DNA of 64,000 nt from an uncultured bacterium (GCA_905214105.1 CAJMKK010000005.1:112688-176687); one strand, 5' to 3'. Counted from the first letter of the stretch, positions 52,550 through 64,000 are shown. Translations and numbers: made by a program. The notes: generated from the letters alone by a model not told the origin.

Positions 52550-53797
52550 ATGGCAGCATCCGACATGATGTCCGCCCTGATGGAGCTTTGCCAGGAGAAG
52601 CACATCGACCAGCTCTACCTGATCGACCGCCTGGAGCAGTCGCTCGCCAAGAGCTATGCCGAGATCCTGCATCTTGAGTGGGGCGCCAAGGTGACCATCG
52701 ACCGCACCACCGGCAAGATCTACGTCTACCGCCTGGAGCCGATCGACGATTCCATGGACGAGGAGGGCAACTTCACCGAGTTCGAGGAGATCGACGTCAC
52801 CCCCAAGAACACGAGCCGCATCGCCGCCCAGCACGCCAAGGCCGAGATCAACGCCATCGTGCGTAACTCCGCCCGAGAGCAGATCTACGAGGAGTTCTCC
52901 GGCCGCATCGGTGACCTCATCAGCGGTACCGTGCTGCAGTCCACGCCCGACTTCACGATCGTCAAGATCCGCGAGGGCGTCGAGGCCGAGCTTCCGCACT
53001 TCGACCAGCGCCGTTACGAGAACGAGCGCAACGAGCGTCCGATGGGCGAGCGCTACCTGCACAACCAGCACATCAAGGCCGTGATCATCGACGTTCGCGA
53101 CCCCAACTCCAACCTGCAGCCGGTTCGTGGCGAGCACAGCCGTCCGCCGATTGTCATCTCCCGTACCCACCCCGAGCTCATGCGTCGTCTGTTTGAGCAG
53201 GAGGTGCCCGAGATCTATGAGGGCACCGTCCAGATCAAGTCGATTGCCCGCGAGCCCGGTCAGCGCTCCAAGGTCGCCGTCCACTCGCTCGACGACCGTC
53301 TGGATCCCGTGGGCGCCTGCGTCGGCCCCAAGGGCAGCCGTGTTCGCGCCGTCGTGGGCGAGCTCCGTGGCGAGCGCGTCGACGTCATCCTGTGGGATGC
53401 CGATCCTGCCGTCTACGTCGCCAACGCCCTGTCGCCCGCTAAGGTCACCCGCGTCCTCATCGACGAGGAGAAGGCCTACGCTGGCGTCATCGTGCCTGAC
53501 GACCAGCTGTCCCTCGCCATCGGCAAGGAGGGCCAGAACGCCCGCCTCGCCGCGCGCCTGACCGGCTGGCACATCGACATCAAGTCCGAGACGCTTGCCG
53601 CCGACATCCTCAAGAACGTTCCCGTTCACGAGGAGCCCGCCGCCGACCTGATCGGTGACGAGGAGGACGAGGACGTCCGCCGCTGCGAGTACGTGTCCGA
53701 GGACGGCATCCAGTGCCGCAACCAGGCTCGTCCCGGCTCCCGTTTCTGCGGTGTCCACGACACCGACGCCTTCGATGATGCGGAGGACCTGATCTAG
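52550..53797 (+). CDS. nusA: Transcription termination/antitermination factor NusA
   Basis: 415 residues. The N-terminal polymerase-binding domain, the S1 domain ([19 protein letters not shown]) and two KH domains ([39 protein letters not shown]) are in order. The C-terminal tail is unusual: an acidic stretch, then [26 protein letters not shown], which could bind zinc. The ylxR gene usually found next is absent. Pairs functionally with the leader attenuator. Confidence 0.96.
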   Translation: MAASDMMSALMELCQEKHIDQLYLIDRLEQSLAKSYAEILHLEWGAKVTIDRTTGKIYVYRLEPIDDSMDEEGNFTEFEEIDVTPKNTSRIAAQHAKAEINAIVRNSAREQIYEEFSGRIGDLISGTVLQSTPDFTIVKIREGVEAELPHFDQRRYENERNERPMGERYLHNQHIKAVIIDVRDPNSNLQPVRGEHSRPPIVISRTHPELMRRLFEQEVPEIYEGTVQIKSIAREPGQRSKVAVHSLDDRLDPVGACVGPKGSRVRAVVGELRGERVDVILWDADPAVYVANALSPAKVTRVLIDEEKAYAGVIVPDDQLSLAIGKEGQNARLAARLTGWHIDIKSETLAADILKNVPVHEEPAADLIGDEEDEDVRRCEYVSEDGIQCRNQARPGSRFCGVHDTDAFDDAEDLI

Positions 53798-53888
53798 CGC
53801 GCGGTCGCGCCGGGCGGGTCCCGGCGCGTCTCCCACGCTCGTTCAGTCTCTAGGCACCCAAGGTGCCAGAAAGGGTAGGTGAAGTCAT

Positions 53889-56603
53889 ATGGCAAAAGTC
53901 CGTGTGTCCACCCTGGCCAAAGAGTTCGGCATGACCTCCAAGGAACTGATGGGTCATCTCGCCGAAATGAAGATTCCCGCTAAGTCCGCTTCCTCCACCT
54001 TGGAGGACGCCTATGTCGCCATGGTCCGCAAGCAGCTCGCCTCGGTGATCGAGGCCCGCGCTCAGGAAGTCGAGGCCGCCAAGCAGGCCGAGGAGCAGGC
54101 AGCTGCCGCCGAGGAGGCCGCACGCGCCGCCGAGGCCGAGCGCGAGCGCATCGCCGCCGAGAAGGCCCGCGAGGAGGAGCGCCGCCAGTTTGCCGCAGCC
54201 CAGGCTGCCGAGGAGGCTGCCCGCGCCGAGGCCGAGGCCAAGAAGAAGGCCGAGCAGGAGCGCCTTGCCCGCGAGAAGGAGGAGGCTGCCCGCGAGGCCC
54301 AGCGCCGCGCCGTTCCCGCTTCCGACTCCGGTTCGCGCTTCCGCTCGCTGCTCGACCAGATCGCCGCACAGGAGACCGTGCTCAAGGAGAAGAAGGACGC
54401 CGAGGACAAGGCCAAGGCCGAGCGCGCCGCCGAGCGCGGTAACCGTCGTGGCGGCAACAACGACCGCCGCGGTGGCCGTCGTAACGATCGCAACGCTTCC
54501 GACAACAACTCCGAGCGCAACGCCTCCGAGAGCCGTCCGCACAGCCATCGCACCAACGCCAGCAACAACGTCGCTGCTGGCATGGACTTCCCCAACCCTG
54601 ATAAGCAGGGCAAGGGCAAGAAGCGCAAGGGCGGTCACAACAACGAAGAGGACCACTACAGCCGCATGGCTCGCGAGGCCGAGGAGTACAGCCGCGAGAA
54701 GGTGCTCGAGGAGGCTCGTGCTGCCGTCGAGGAGGCCTCTCGCGAGTCCACCGGTCGCCGCAAGAAGCGCAAGGAGAAGCGTGAGCGCGAGGCTGCCAAG
54801 GCTCAGGAGGAGCGCAAGATAGAGGAGGCATTGGCCCAGGGCGTGAACCCCGAGGACCTCGACGCCATCAAGGTCTCCCAGGGCGTTACCGTCCAGGAGC
54901 TTGCCGAGGCGCTCGACGTTCCGGCCAACGACATCATCAAGAGCCTGTTCCTGCTGGGTACGCCGCTCACCATGACGCAGTCCATGTCCGATGACCTCGT
55001 CGAGCTCGTCGCCGACGACCTTGGTCGTCAGATCAAGATCATCACCCCCGAGGAGGAGAACACCTTCTCGTTCTACGACGATCCCGCCGACCTTAAGCCG
55101 CGCGCCCCGGTCGTTACCGTCATGGGCCACGTCGACCACGGTAAGACGTCGCTGCTCGACGCCATCCGTCACACCGGCGTTGCTGCCGGCGAGGCGGGCG
55201 GCATTACGCAGGCCATCGGCGCTTCGCAGGTCATGATCAACGACCGCAAGATCACCTTCATCGATACCCCGGGTCACGCCACCTTTACGGCCATGCGTGC
55301 CCGTGGCGCCAAGGTGACCGACATCGTCATCCTGATCGTCGCCGCCGACGACGGCGTCATGCCCCAGACGGTCGAGTCGATCAACCACGCCAAGGCCGCC
55401 GGCGTACCCATCGTCGTTGCCGTCAACAAGATCGATAAGCCCGGCGCCAACCCCGACCGTGTGCGTCAGGAGCTCACCGAGTACGGCGTCATCCCCGAGG
55501 AGTGGGGCGGACAGAACATGTTCGTAAACATCTCGGCCAAGCAGAAGATCGGTATCGACGACCTTCTGGAGACCGTGCTGCTCCAGGCAGACGTGCTCGA
55601 GCTCAAGGCTAACCCGGACACCTTTGCCTCCGGCAATGTCCTCGAGGCCAAGCTCGACAAGGGCCGCGGCTCGGTCGCTACCGTGCTCGTGACCCGCGGT
55701 ACCCTGCACGTGGGCGATACGCTGGTCGCCGGCCTCACCTACGGCCGCGTCCGCGCCATGCTTGACCCCAAGGGTCGCGCCGTCACCGAGGCCGGTCCCT
55801 CTGACGCTGTCGAGATCCTGGGTCTGCAGTCCGTGCCCAACGCCGGTGACGAGTTCCGCGTGTTCGAGGACGAGCGCGAGGCTCGCGCCCTTGCCGACGA
55901 GCGTTCGCTCAAGGCCCGTATCGAGGAGCAGAGCCGCGTCAAGCACGTCACGCTCGAGAACCTCTTCGAGACCATTGCCGACGCCGAGGTCAAGGAGCTC
56001 AACCTGATCATCAAGGCCGACGTCCAGGGTTCTATCGAGGCCCTTCAGGACTCGCTCGACAAGATGGATCAGTCCGAGGTCCGCATCAACACGATTCACT
56101 CCGCCGTTGGCGCCATCAACGAGACCGACGTCGTCCTGGCCGACGCCTCCAACGCCATCATTATCGGCTTTGGCGTCCGTCCCGACGGTAAGGCCCGCTC
56201 CGCCGCCGAGCGCGAGGGCGTCGAGATTCGTTGCTACGACGTCATCTACAAGTGCCTCGAGGAGCTCGACGCCGCCCGTATCGGCATGCTCAAGCCCACC
56301 GAGGTCGAGGTCGCCACGGGTACCGCGACTGTCCTGGACACCTTCAAGGTGCCCAAAGTCGGTATCGCCGCCGGTGTCCGCGTCGAAGAGGGCGAGATCG
56401 CCGCGACCGATTCCGTGCGCCTGGTGCGCGACGGTATCGTGGTCTTCAACGGCAAGATCGCCTCGATGCGCCACTACAAGGACGAGGCCAAGAGCCTCAA
56501 GAGCGGTTCCGAGGGCGGCATTGGCCTGGAGAACTTCCAGGACATCAAGCCCGGCGACCAGATCGAGGGTTACCGTATCGACCAGGTTGCCCGTACCGAG
56601 TAA
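53889..56603 (+). CDS. infB: Translation initiation factor IF-2
   Basis: 904 residues. An IF2_N domain ([22 protein letters not shown]), a long Ala/Glu/Arg-rich low-complexity region (about 55-310), then a second IF2_N-like segment precede the G domain. G1 is GHVDHGKT (413-420), DTPGHATF is G3 and NKID (513-516) is G4. Two beta barrels and the C-terminal tRNA-binding domain complete it. GTPase that places initiator tRNA on the 30S subunit. The charged linker makes the strong shadow frames on both strands. Confidence 0.97.
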   Translation: MAKVRVSTLAKEFGMTSKELMGHLAEMKIPAKSASSTLEDAYVAMVRKQLASVIEARAQEVEAAKQAEEQAAAAEEAARAAEAERERIAAEKAREEERRQFAAAQAAEEAARAEAEAKKKAEQERLAREKEEAAREAQRRAVPASDSGSRFRSLLDQIAAQETVLKEKKDAEDKAKAERAAERGNRRGGNNDRRGGRRNDRNASDNNSERNASESRPHSHRTNASNNVAAGMDFPNPDKQGKGKKRKGGHNNEEDHYSRMAREAEEYSREKVLEEARAAVEEASRESTGRRKKRKEKREREAAKAQEERKIEEALAQGVNPEDLDAIKVSQGVTVQELAEALDVPANDIIKSLFLLGTPLTMTQSMSDDLVELVADDLGRQIKIITPEEENTFSFYDDPADLKPRAPVVTVMGHVDHGKTSLLDAIRHTGVAAGEAGGITQAIGASQVMINDRKITFIDTPGHATFTAMRARGAKVTDIVILIVAADDGVMPQTVESINHAKAAGVPIVVAVNKIDKPGANPDRVRQELTEYGVIPEEWGGQNMFVNISAKQKIGIDDLLETVLLQADVLELKANPDTFASGNVLEAKLDKGRGSVATVLVTRGTLHVGDTLVAGLTYGRVRAMLDPKGRAVTEAGPSDAVEILGLQSVPNAGDEFRVFEDEREARALADERSLKARIEEQSRVKHVTLENLFETIADAEVKELNLIIKADVQGSIEALQDSLDKMDQSEVRINTIHSAVGAINETDVVLADASNAIIIGFGVRPDGKARSAAEREGVEIRCYDVIYKCLEELDAARIGMLKPTEVEVATGTATVLDTFKVPKVGIAAGVRVEEGEIAATDSVRLVRDGIVVFNGKIASMRHYKDEAKSLKSGSEGGIGLENFQDIKPGDQIEGYRIDQVARTE

Positions 56604-56614
56604 GGGGTAGCGCT

Positions 56615-57025
56615 ATGAAGCAAACGCAGGCAACCCGCCGTCTGGGCGAGCAGCTTCGCGAGAAGCTCGGTTATATCCTGCTCTTTGAGGTTTCCGATCC
56701 GCGTCTCGACTTGGTTACTTTGACCGCGGTCGAGGTCGCGGTGGACCGTTCGTTCGCGCGTGTGTACGTGTCGTGCGATGCGAGCCGCTACGACGAGGTC
56801 ATGGAGGCACTCGCAAGCGCCAAGGGCCGTATTCGCAGCCTGTTGGCTCGCTCGCTCGATTGGCGTGTCACGCCCGAGCTCGATTTTCGCATCGATCGCT
56901 CGACCGATGAGGCCGAGCGCATCACGCGTGCGCTGGAAAACGTTCCCGCCACGCTTGCGATCGAAAAGGACGAGGACGGCTATCCGATAGCGGATGCCGC
57001 CCAGGAGGCAGCTTTAGATGACTAA
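56615..57025 (+). CDS. rbfA: Ribosome-binding factor A
   Basis: 136 residues. KH-type fold with the family motifs SDPRLDLVTLTAVEVAVDRSFARVYV and LRSLL-like helix, then RVTPELDFRIDRSTDEAERI. Needed for late 30S maturation and cold growth. ATG 56615 is 11 bases after infB with GGGGTAG upstream. It overlaps nrnA by 8 bases. Confidence 0.95.
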   Translation: MKQTQATRRLGEQLREKLGYILLFEVSDPRLDLVTLTAVEVAVDRSFARVYVSCDASRYDEVMEALASAKGRIRSLLARSLDWRVTPELDFRIDRSTDEAERITRALENVPATLAIEKDEDGYPIADAAQEAALDD

Positions 57026-58061
57026 TTCCGCCGACCTCGCCTCGTGCGAGTCTGCAGATATTCAGCGACGCATCCTCGAGCTCATCGAGGGTGCGTCCTC
57101 CATTGCGATTTCGGGACATACTTCTCCCGATGGCGACGCCCTGGGCTCAGTGCTGGGTCTGGGTCTCTCGCTTATGAAGTTTTTCCCCAACAAGAACATT
57201 GCGCTGCTGCTGGCAGACGATGACCCGGTTCCGCGCATCTACCGCTTTATGGAAGGCTCCGATCGCCTGGTGCCGGCATCTGCGTACACCGGCAATCCGG
57301 ACCTGTTCATTTCGGTGGACGTACCGGTCGTCGAGCGTCTCAATAATTCCGCCGAGGTGCTTCGTCGCTCCAAGCATGTGGTGTGCTTCGATCACCATCC
57401 GGCGCGCGAGGAGTTTGCCGAGCTGAGCCTGAGGCGCGTCGAAGCTGCAGCCTGCGCCATGATTATCGACCGCTTCTTGGACAATTGCGGCATTGTCGCA
57501 CGTGATGGCGTTGCGACCTGCCTGCTTTGTGGCTTGGTTACCGATACCGGCCGTTTTCAGTACCAAAACGCCGATGCCGCCGCGTTCCATGCGGCCTCGC
57601 GTCTGGTTGCCCACGGTGCCGATCCGGCGCGCGTTGCGCTCGAGGTATACCAGAGCATGCGCGTTGAGTTTTTGCACCTCAAGTCCATCGTTATGGGCCG
57701 CATCAAGACGGTGGCCCACGGGCGTGTCGCGTATAGCTACGCGTATCAGAGTGACCTTGAGGCTTGCGGTGTCACCTCGGATGAGTGCGACGGCCTGGTC
57801 GATGTGGTGCGCTCGGTGATGGGCGTGGAGGTCTGCCTGTTCCTGAAGGGCATTGAGGGCGATACCAAGGTGCGCGGCAACCTGCGCTCCAAGGGCGACC
57901 TTAACGTGTCCGAGATCGCTGCTGCCTTTGGCGGAGGCGGACATCCCGCTGCCGCCGGTTTCTCCAACAACGGAACGATTCTCGAGACGCTCACCGTGGC
58001 ACTTCCCATGCTGGCCGAACTGGTTGGGGAGGATCCCACTTCGGTGACCGTCGAGCTTTAA
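57018..58061 (+). CDS. nrnA: DHH-family phosphoesterase NrnA (nanoRNase/pAp phosphatase)
   Basis: 347 residues. The DHH domain shows SGHTSPDGDALGSVLGL, SVDVP and CFDHHPAREEFA. The DHHA1 domain ends with the GGGHPAAAGF loop. It degrades short RNA and 3'-phosphoadenosine 5'-phosphate and may also clear pGpG from c-di-GMP. Start overlaps rbfA. Its place before truB is the usual order in this lineage. Confidence 0.93.
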   Translation: MTNSADLASCESADIQRRILELIEGASSIAISGHTSPDGDALGSVLGLGLSLMKFFPNKNIALLLADDDPVPRIYRFMEGSDRLVPASAYTGNPDLFISVDVPVVERLNNSAEVLRRSKHVVCFDHHPAREEFAELSLRRVEAAACAMIIDRFLDNCGIVARDGVATCLLCGLVTDTGRFQYQNADAAAFHAASRLVAHGADPARVALEVYQSMRVEFLHLKSIVMGRIKTVAHGRVAYSYAYQSDLEACGVTSDECDGLVDVVRSVMGVEVCLFLKGIEGDTKVRGNLRSKGDLNVSEIAAAFGGGGHPAAAGFSNNGTILETLTVALPMLAELVGEDPTSVTVEL

Positions 58062-58076
58062 CTTTTTGGATGGTAC

Positions 58077-59009
58077 ATGGCTCGTCGTACGCCTTCTCAA
58101 CTGAATATGCTGCTCGCCGTCGATAAGCCGGTGGGCTGCACGTCCCACGATGTGGTCTCGCAATGCCGACGCGCCCTCCATGAGCGGCGCGTCGGCCATG
58201 CCGGCACGCTCGACCCTATGGCATCGGGTGTCATGGTGGTGGGCGTGGGTCAGGCCACCCGTCTGCTGGGCATGCTCACGCTTGATACCAAAAGCTACGT
58301 CGCCGACATCTCGTTTGGCGCCGAGACCAATACCGATGATGCGGAGGGCGAGGCCGTCCGCACGGTGGCTGTTGCCAACGAGCTCCGCGATCCTGCCTAT
58401 GCCCGTGAGCACTTGGCCGCCATGCTGGGTCCGCAGATGCAGGTGCCGCCGGCGTTTTCGGCTATCTCGGTCAATGGCGTTCGCGCCTATAAGTCTGCTC
58501 GCGAGGGCAATGCGGTGGACCTACCTCCGCGCCCCGTCGAGGTCTATGCCGCCGACCTGATCGCCGTGGGCGGCGAGGGCGATTCGTGTGTGTGGACCGT
58601 GGCGTTCTCGGTGAGCAAGGGCACCTACATTCGTGCGCTCGCTCGCGACCTGGGCCGCGCCTGCGAGAGCGCCGCGCACATTTCCGCGCTGCGCCGCACG
58701 GCCTCCGGTGTTGTTTCCATTGGCGCCTGTCATGCGGTCGAGGAGCTTTCTCCCGAGTCCGCCGCTGGCTTTGCCCTGGATCCCATTGTGGCCCTGGGCG
58801 CCACTCGCGTTGACTTGCCGGGCAATCTTGCCGACGACCTGCTCTGCGGCCGACGCATTCCCGTTGAGCGTGCGCTTGCCGATTTCGATGCCTCGAAGGC
58901 GCCGTTTGCGTTGGTGCTCGATGGGGGACTCAAGGCGCTCGCCCGCATTGAGGGTGGCCGCTTTGTCATGGAGCACGTTTTTCCGCAGGCAATCGGCGGT
59001 GTTCGATGA
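58077..59009 (+). CDS. truB: tRNA pseudouridine(55) synthase
   Basis: 310 residues. Catalytic motif GHAGTLDPMASGVMVVGVG with Asp46; KSYVADISFGAETNTDD and the Tyr/Arg motif KGTYIRALARDLG. Makes pseudouridine 55 in the T-loop of most tRNAs. ATG 58077 is 15 bases after nrnA. Its last bases overlap the ribF start. Confidence 0.95.
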   Translation: MARRTPSQLNMLLAVDKPVGCTSHDVVSQCRRALHERRVGHAGTLDPMASGVMVVGVGQATRLLGMLTLDTKSYVADISFGAETNTDDAEGEAVRTVAVANELRDPAYAREHLAAMLGPQMQVPPAFSAISVNGVRAYKSAREGNAVDLPPRPVEVYAADLIAVGGEGDSCVWTVAFSVSKGTYIRALARDLGRACESAAHISALRRTASGVVSIGACHAVEELSPESAAGFALDPIVALGATRVDLPGNLADDLLCGRRIPVERALADFDASKAPFALVLDGGLKALARIEGGRFVMEHVFPQAIGGVR

Positions 59010-60013
59010 TGTTGTCCGCTCGCGAGCTCGCGCGTATCTTTTTCGCGGGCGAGTCGGACGAGGCTCGCATCGTTACTGCCGATGCGTTTGATGAGTGCGA
59101 GCACCTGGGTGCCACATCAATTGCCATCGGCGTGTTCGACGGCGTGCACCGTGGACACCAGGAACTCATCGAAGCGCTTGTCTGTGATGCCCGTGCCCAT
59201 GGCTGTAAGGCGGTCGTGGTTACCTTCGATCCCGACCCGGATGTTGTGGTGAGCCCTTCGCCCGCTCAAAAATTGATGACGACGGCCGACCGTCTGCATG
59301 CCTTGGCTCAAACCGGGGTTGATGCGGTGGTGGCCGTTCCCTTTACGCCAGAGGTTGCGGCACTCGATCATGTTGGTTTTCTTGCGCTGCTGTCGCGCGT
59401 GGTTGACATTCGTTCGATTCGCGTTGGCAGTGACTTTAGACTGGGTCGTGGCGGTGCTTCTGGTGTTGCCGAGATGCGCGCCTGGGGTTCCGAGCACGGC
59501 GTTGACGTGTATGGTCACGACCTGCTTTGCGAGGGCGGTGAGGCTATTTGTGCCACCCGCATTCGTCATGAGCTGGGACAGGGCCATGTGGAGCTTGCTG
59601 CTGAGTTGCTCGGCCGCCCGTATATGGTGCGTGGCGGTGTTATTCGCGGCCGTCACGAGGGGTCTGGCATGGGCTTTCCCACGGCAAACCTGCAAGTTCC
59701 CGATGGTATTCAGGTGCCAGCCGACGGCGTGTATGAGGGTCTGGTGCTGGTCGATGACACCGTGTGGCCCGCTGCCGTGAACGTCGGCCTGCCGCCAACG
59801 TATGCCGACGATGCCGCTTCGGCGCATCTCGAGGCTAATTTAATTGGTTATACGGGCGACCTGTACGGCGCTTCCGTTTCGCTGGCGTTTACGCGCTGGC
59901 TGCGCCCGTCGCGCGTGTTCGATTCGCTGGATGAGTTGATCGCGACCGTCGAGGGTAATATCGAAGATATTCGTCACAACTTGGGCGAGCAGGGGGTGAG
60001 CATCCGTGATTAG
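59006..60013 (+). CDS. ribF: Bifunctional riboflavin kinase/FAD synthetase
   Basis: 335 residues. The adenylyltransferase half has GVFDGVHRGHQELI, VTFDPDPD and IRVGSDFRLGRG. The flavokinase half has VIRGRHEGSGMGFPTANL and NVGLPPTY. Converts riboflavin to FMN and FAD. Overlaps truB by 4 bases and the dnaG GTG by 8 bases, so it is cotranscribed. Confidence 0.95.
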   Translation: MMLSARELARIFFAGESDEARIVTADAFDECEHLGATSIAIGVFDGVHRGHQELIEALVCDARAHGCKAVVVTFDPDPDVVVSPSPAQKLMTTADRLHALAQTGVDAVVAVPFTPEVAALDHVGFLALLSRVVDIRSIRVGSDFRLGRGGASGVAEMRAWGSEHGVDVYGHDLLCEGGEAICATRIRHELGQGHVELAAELLGRPYMVRGGVIRGRHEGSGMGFPTANLQVPDGIQVPADGVYEGLVLVDDTVWPAAVNVGLPPTYADDAASAHLEANLIGYTGDLYGASVSLAFTRWLRPSRVFDSLDELIATVEGNIEDIRHNLGEQGVSIRD

Positions 60014-62105
60014 CGATGAGGAAAAAGACCAGGTACGCGCTGCGTCCGACCTAGTCGCCATCGTGCAGGAAACGGTTGAGCTCAAGCCCCGCGGCCATGA
60101 GTTTTGGGGATGCTGCCCCTTTCATGGCGAAAAGACTCCGTCCTTCCACATTATTCCCGCCACGCAGGTGTGGCATTGCTTTGGCTGCGGCGAGGGTGGC
60201 GACGTCTTCACCTATATCATGAAGCGCGAGAACCTGAGCTTTCCCGAGTCAATCCGTTATTTGGCCGATCGCGCGGGTATTGAGCTGCATGACACCGGAG
60301 ATCGCCGCGAGCGCGGCACCAAGCGTGCCCGCATCTACGATCTGTGCGCCGAGACCGCCCAGTTCTACCACACCATGCTTATGCGCGGTAAGGACGGCCG
60401 TCCGCGCGAGTATTTTGCCAGTCGCGGCATGGGCGGCGACGTCTGCCGCCGCTACTGCCTGGGCTTTGCGCCGGGCCGCAACGCGCTGGTGTCGCATCTG
60501 TCTCAGGCGGGCTTTACCCCGCAGGAGATGATCGACGCCAATGTTGCCGTGAGCCGCGGGCGCGGGCAGCTTGCCGACCGCTTCTACGACCGCGTGATGT
60601 TTCCCATCTTTGACGAGCAGGGTCACAACATCGCCTTTGGCGGTCGCATCATGGGAGACGGCCAACCCAAGTACCTCAACACCGCCGAGACGAGCGTGTT
60701 TCATAAAAAGCGAAACCTCTACGGCTTTAATTGGGCCAAGGAGTTTATCGTCGCGCAGGATACCGCCATCGTGGTAGAGGGCTATACCGACTGCATCGCC
60801 TGTTGGGAGGCGGGGATTAAAAACGTCGTCGCTACGCTGGGCACCGCGCTCACGGAGCATCACGTCAAGACGCTCACCCGCTTTGCCAAACGCATCGTGT
60901 ATATGTTTGACGGCGATGCCGCGGGCCAGAAGGCCGCCCGTCGCGCGATTCAGTTTATCGAGCAGGATTCGATGGACCTGCGCTGCGTGGTACTGCCCGA
61001 CGGCAACGATCCCATGGAGTTCATCACGGCGCACGGCGGAGAGGAGCTGCAGAAACGTATTGACGCCGCCGAGCCGCTTATGGACTTTGTCTACCGTTCG
61101 CTGCAGGAGTCGAGCGACATCACTACGCCGGGCGGCCGCGCCAAGGCGCTGGAAGATGCACTGACGCTTATCTATCCGCTGCGCGATAGCTATATGATCG
61201 ACACGTACTTTATCCAGATTGCCGATCTGCTGGGTTTGGATTTGGAGACGGTGCGCGCGAGTTCGGGTCGCGTGTTTCGCGATGTCGCTAAACGCGAGGA
61301 TGCGGAGCGTCGCCGTGAGCGGAACTATGAACGCCAGCGGGCACAGGCTGAGCGGTCCGGTAGCGCGGGCGGTCGGTCGTCTGGTTCGCAGGGAACATCT
61401 CGTGGTGCTTGGGCGTCGGGCGCGACGCCGCCGGTGTCCGCGCCGGTCGAAGAAGAGCCGTACGACTACGTCCCACTCGATGCCTACGGTGCCGCGCCGG
61501 TCGAGGTCGTCGACGACCTGCCGCCGATCGATGTGCCTGACGGTATGGGCTCTACGCCCGCCAGTGCCCCGGCAGACGCCTCGGCCCCTATGGTTTTGAC
61601 AGATCTAGAGCGCAAGTCCTTGGCGGGGGAGCGTGAGCTGCTGACCATGCTCACGAGCTACCCCGACCTGTTCCGCACGTATGCCGACCGCATCTGCTCC
61701 ATCGAGTGGGTTGACCCACGTCACGAGTCCATCGCATGGGCCGTTCTGGCAACGCCGCCGGGAACCGATCCTGCAGCCTGCATGGATGCGGCACGCTCGG
61801 TGTGTCCCGAGGCGGCAACGCTTGTGAGTGCCGGGCGCATCTCGGCGACGAGCAAGCACCCCACCGAGACGAACATCGTGTTTATGCTCGATACGCTCGA
61901 GCTCTACACCATCAAGCGCCGCATGCGTGCCGCACAGGCCAAGCTGCGCCAGGACCGTTCGCTCGATGATGAGGCCCGTCGTGCGCTGACCGTGCAGGCC
62001 GCGCAGGACTCGCAGCGTCAGCGCGAACTGCAAAAGTCGATCGGCGGCGTGGCGGACCCGTTCCGTTTGATCGGTCTGGAGGCCGCAGGCGCCGAACAGG
62101 CCTAG
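60006..62105 (+). CDS. dnaG: DNA primase
   Basis: 699 residues. The CHC2 zinc finger is at the N-terminus (CCPFHGEKTPSFH and HCFGCGEGGDVF). The catalytic core has the TOPRIM motifs VVEGYTDCIACWEAG and YMFDGDAAGQKAARRA. A low-complexity Pro/Ala/Gly linker (about 435-530) leads to the DnaB-binding C-terminal domain. GTG 60006 overlaps ribF. Forms the old macromolecular-synthesis order dnaG-rpoD. Confidence 0.96.
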   Translation: MISDEEKDQVRAASDLVAIVQETVELKPRGHEFWGCCPFHGEKTPSFHIIPATQVWHCFGCGEGGDVFTYIMKRENLSFPESIRYLADRAGIELHDTGDRRERGTKRARIYDLCAETAQFYHTMLMRGKDGRPREYFASRGMGGDVCRRYCLGFAPGRNALVSHLSQAGFTPQEMIDANVAVSRGRGQLADRFYDRVMFPIFDEQGHNIAFGGRIMGDGQPKYLNTAETSVFHKKRNLYGFNWAKEFIVAQDTAIVVEGYTDCIACWEAGIKNVVATLGTALTEHHVKTLTRFAKRIVYMFDGDAAGQKAARRAIQFIEQDSMDLRCVVLPDGNDPMEFITAHGGEELQKRIDAAEPLMDFVYRSLQESSDITTPGGRAKALEDALTLIYPLRDSYMIDTYFIQIADLLGLDLETVRASSGRVFRDVAKREDAERRRERNYERQRAQAERSGSAGGRSSGSQGTSRGAWASGATPPVSAPVEEEPYDYVPLDAYGAAPVEVVDDLPPIDVPDGMGSTPASAPADASAPMVLTDLERKSLAGERELLTMLTSYPDLFRTYADRICSIEWVDPRHESIAWAVLATPPGTDPAACMDAARSVCPEAATLVSAGRISATSKHPTETNIVFMLDTLELYTIKRRMRAAQAKLRQDRSLDDEARRALTVQAAQDSQRQRELQKSIGGVADPFRLIGLEAAGAEQA

Positions 62106-62215
62106 ATGTTGTGGTCAACCAGCGTATTCTCGCCTATATCCAGTCCTCTTTTTGGGTATAGACGTCAATGTGTGTGCTAAAGTATTGAGTCCTGTGGACT
62201 ATGAAGGGAGAATCT

Positions 62216-63565
<1,350 letters not shown>

Positions 63566-63579
63566 CCTCGCAAGCAAGA

Positions 63580-63616
63580 AGCGCCCTCAAGCACATCCGC
63601 TTGAGGGCGCTTTCAT
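63580..63616 (+). terminator. Terminator of rpoD
   Basis: AGCGCCCTCAAGC (63580-63592) pairs perfectly with GCTTGAGGGCGCT (63599-63611), followed by TTTCATG, 15 bases after the stop. Confidence 0.8.
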
Positions 63617-63624
63617 GTAGTCAT

Positions 63625-63715
63625 TGGGGACGTCCCCAATGACCACTCATTGGGGACAGACTTAAATGAGTGCCCGCAAAATGAGAGTGAACCTGGCAGT
63701 TGGGGACGTTCCTTT
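63625..63715. repeat. TGGGGAC-type intergenic repeats
   Basis: An 18-base perfect palindrome ATTGGGGACGTCCCCAAT is followed by two more TGGGGAC units (CATTGGGGACAGACTT and GTTGGGGACGTTCCTTT). The same core is found at about 3494 and 45651. Similar sequences are known as dispersed extragenic repeats. Confidence 0.6.
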
Positions 63716-63780
63716 TTTGCCGGCACTTTGGGACACTCCTTGCCGCAACGGTTGGGTCGGAAAATTTCTCAAAAAAGTTC

Positions 63781-63808
63781 TTGCCCTCCGCCCGATCGTC
63801 CGTATAAT
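63781..63808 (+). promoter_or_regulatory. Promoter of the tRNA-Asn genes
   Basis: TTGCCC (63781-63786) and TATAAT (63803-63808), 16-base spacer, about 25 bases before the first tRNA would begin after the start point. Confidence 0.75.
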
Positions 63809-63838
63809 AAACTTCGTTGCTTGAGAGCACGCACCTAT

Positions 63839-63913
63839 TCCTCGGTAGCTCAATGGTAGAGCACGCGGCTGTTAACCGCGCTGTTGTAGGTTCGAGTCCT
63901 ACCCGGGGAGCCA
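63839..63913 (+). tRNA. tRNA-Asn (GTT)
   Basis: Full cloverleaf: acceptor TCCTCGG pairs with CCGGGGA, the D-arm contains AGCTCAATGGTAGAGC, the anticodon loop is CTGTTAA with anticodon GTT, and the T-arm is GTAGGTTCGAGTCCTAC. The terminal CCA is encoded. Confidence 0.96.
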
Positions 63914-63922
63914 GAATTTTTC

Positions 63923-63943
63923 AGCCCATTCCGCTGGGCTTTT
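63923..63943 (+). terminator. Small hairpin between the tandem tRNA genes
   Basis: AGCCC (63923-63927) pairs with GGGCT (63936-63940), followed by TTTT. Weak terminator or processing signal. Confidence 0.5.
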
Positions 63944-63947
63944 AAAT

Positions 63948-64000
63948 TCCTCGGTAGCTCAATGGTAGAGCACGCGGCTGTTAACCGCGCTGTTGTAGGT
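63948..64000 (+). tRNA. tRNA-Asn (GTT), cut by the window end
   Basis: Identical to the first tRNA-Asn as far as it goes; the window ends within the T-arm. It is a tandem duplicate 34 bases downstream of the first copy. Confidence 0.92.

Overview
The window looks like a high-GC Gram-positive chromosome, most likely a Coriobacteriia member close to Collinsella. This is inferred from protein flavour, codon use and gene order (rimP-nusA-infB-rbfA-nrnA-truB-ribF-dnaG-rpoD), not from a database match. Two compositional worlds alternate. GC-rich core genes lie at about 1-2.5 kb, 12.4-13.5 kb and 34.3-64 kb. Clearly more AT-rich accessory DNA fills about 3.5-12.4 kb and 14.3-34.1 kb.

Layout. 0-2.6 kb: a zinc-ribbon membrane protein and thrS. 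2.6-13.5 kb: a surface polysaccharide operon headed by a LoaP/NusG-type antiterminator, then an initiating sugar-phosphate transferase, three glycosyltransferases, a Wzy-like polymerase, a nitroreductase-like protein, a pyruvyltransferase, a Wzx-like flippase and UDP-GlcNAc 2-epimerase. 13.6-14.3 kb: a decayed IS256-family element. 14.6-34.1 kb: a defence island. It holds a candidate PD-(D/E)xK protein, a Gabija pair (gajA-gajB), a fused PARIS-like ATPase/DUF4435 protein, small membrane proteins, an Abi_2/AbiF HEPN toxin preceded by a candidate structured RNA, an OLD-like ATPase/TOPRIM protein with an unknown partner, an Mrr-like nuclease, an unknown polytopic membrane protein and an AbiL-like ATPase/TOPRIM pair. 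Three more IS256-type left ends and three copies of a roughly 165 bp dispersed repeat are scattered through the island.

34.4-45.5 kb: a Gram-positive-type pel operon (pelD, pelE, DUF2194 deacetylase, pelF, pelG) continuing into cotH, a VTC-domain gene and a DUF4956 gene. The genes overlap or nearly touch, which suggests one c-di-GMP-responsive exopolysaccharide unit. 45.5-49.2 kb: a PLP-fold protein lacking the usual lysine motif, a frameshifted ModE-like regulator and guaB. 49.2-63.6 kb: leuS, the rimP-to-ribF translation/RNA operon with a terminator-like hairpin in its leader, dnaG and the primary sigma factor. 63.8-64 kb: tandem tRNA-Asn genes, the second cut by the window end.

The least described parts are the OLD-like plus 231-residue protein module, the candidate RNA upstream of the Abi_2 gene, the fused PARIS-like gene, the dispersed repeat family and the foldback leader before leuS. 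All function names come from reading motifs by eye. No search or structure prediction was run.
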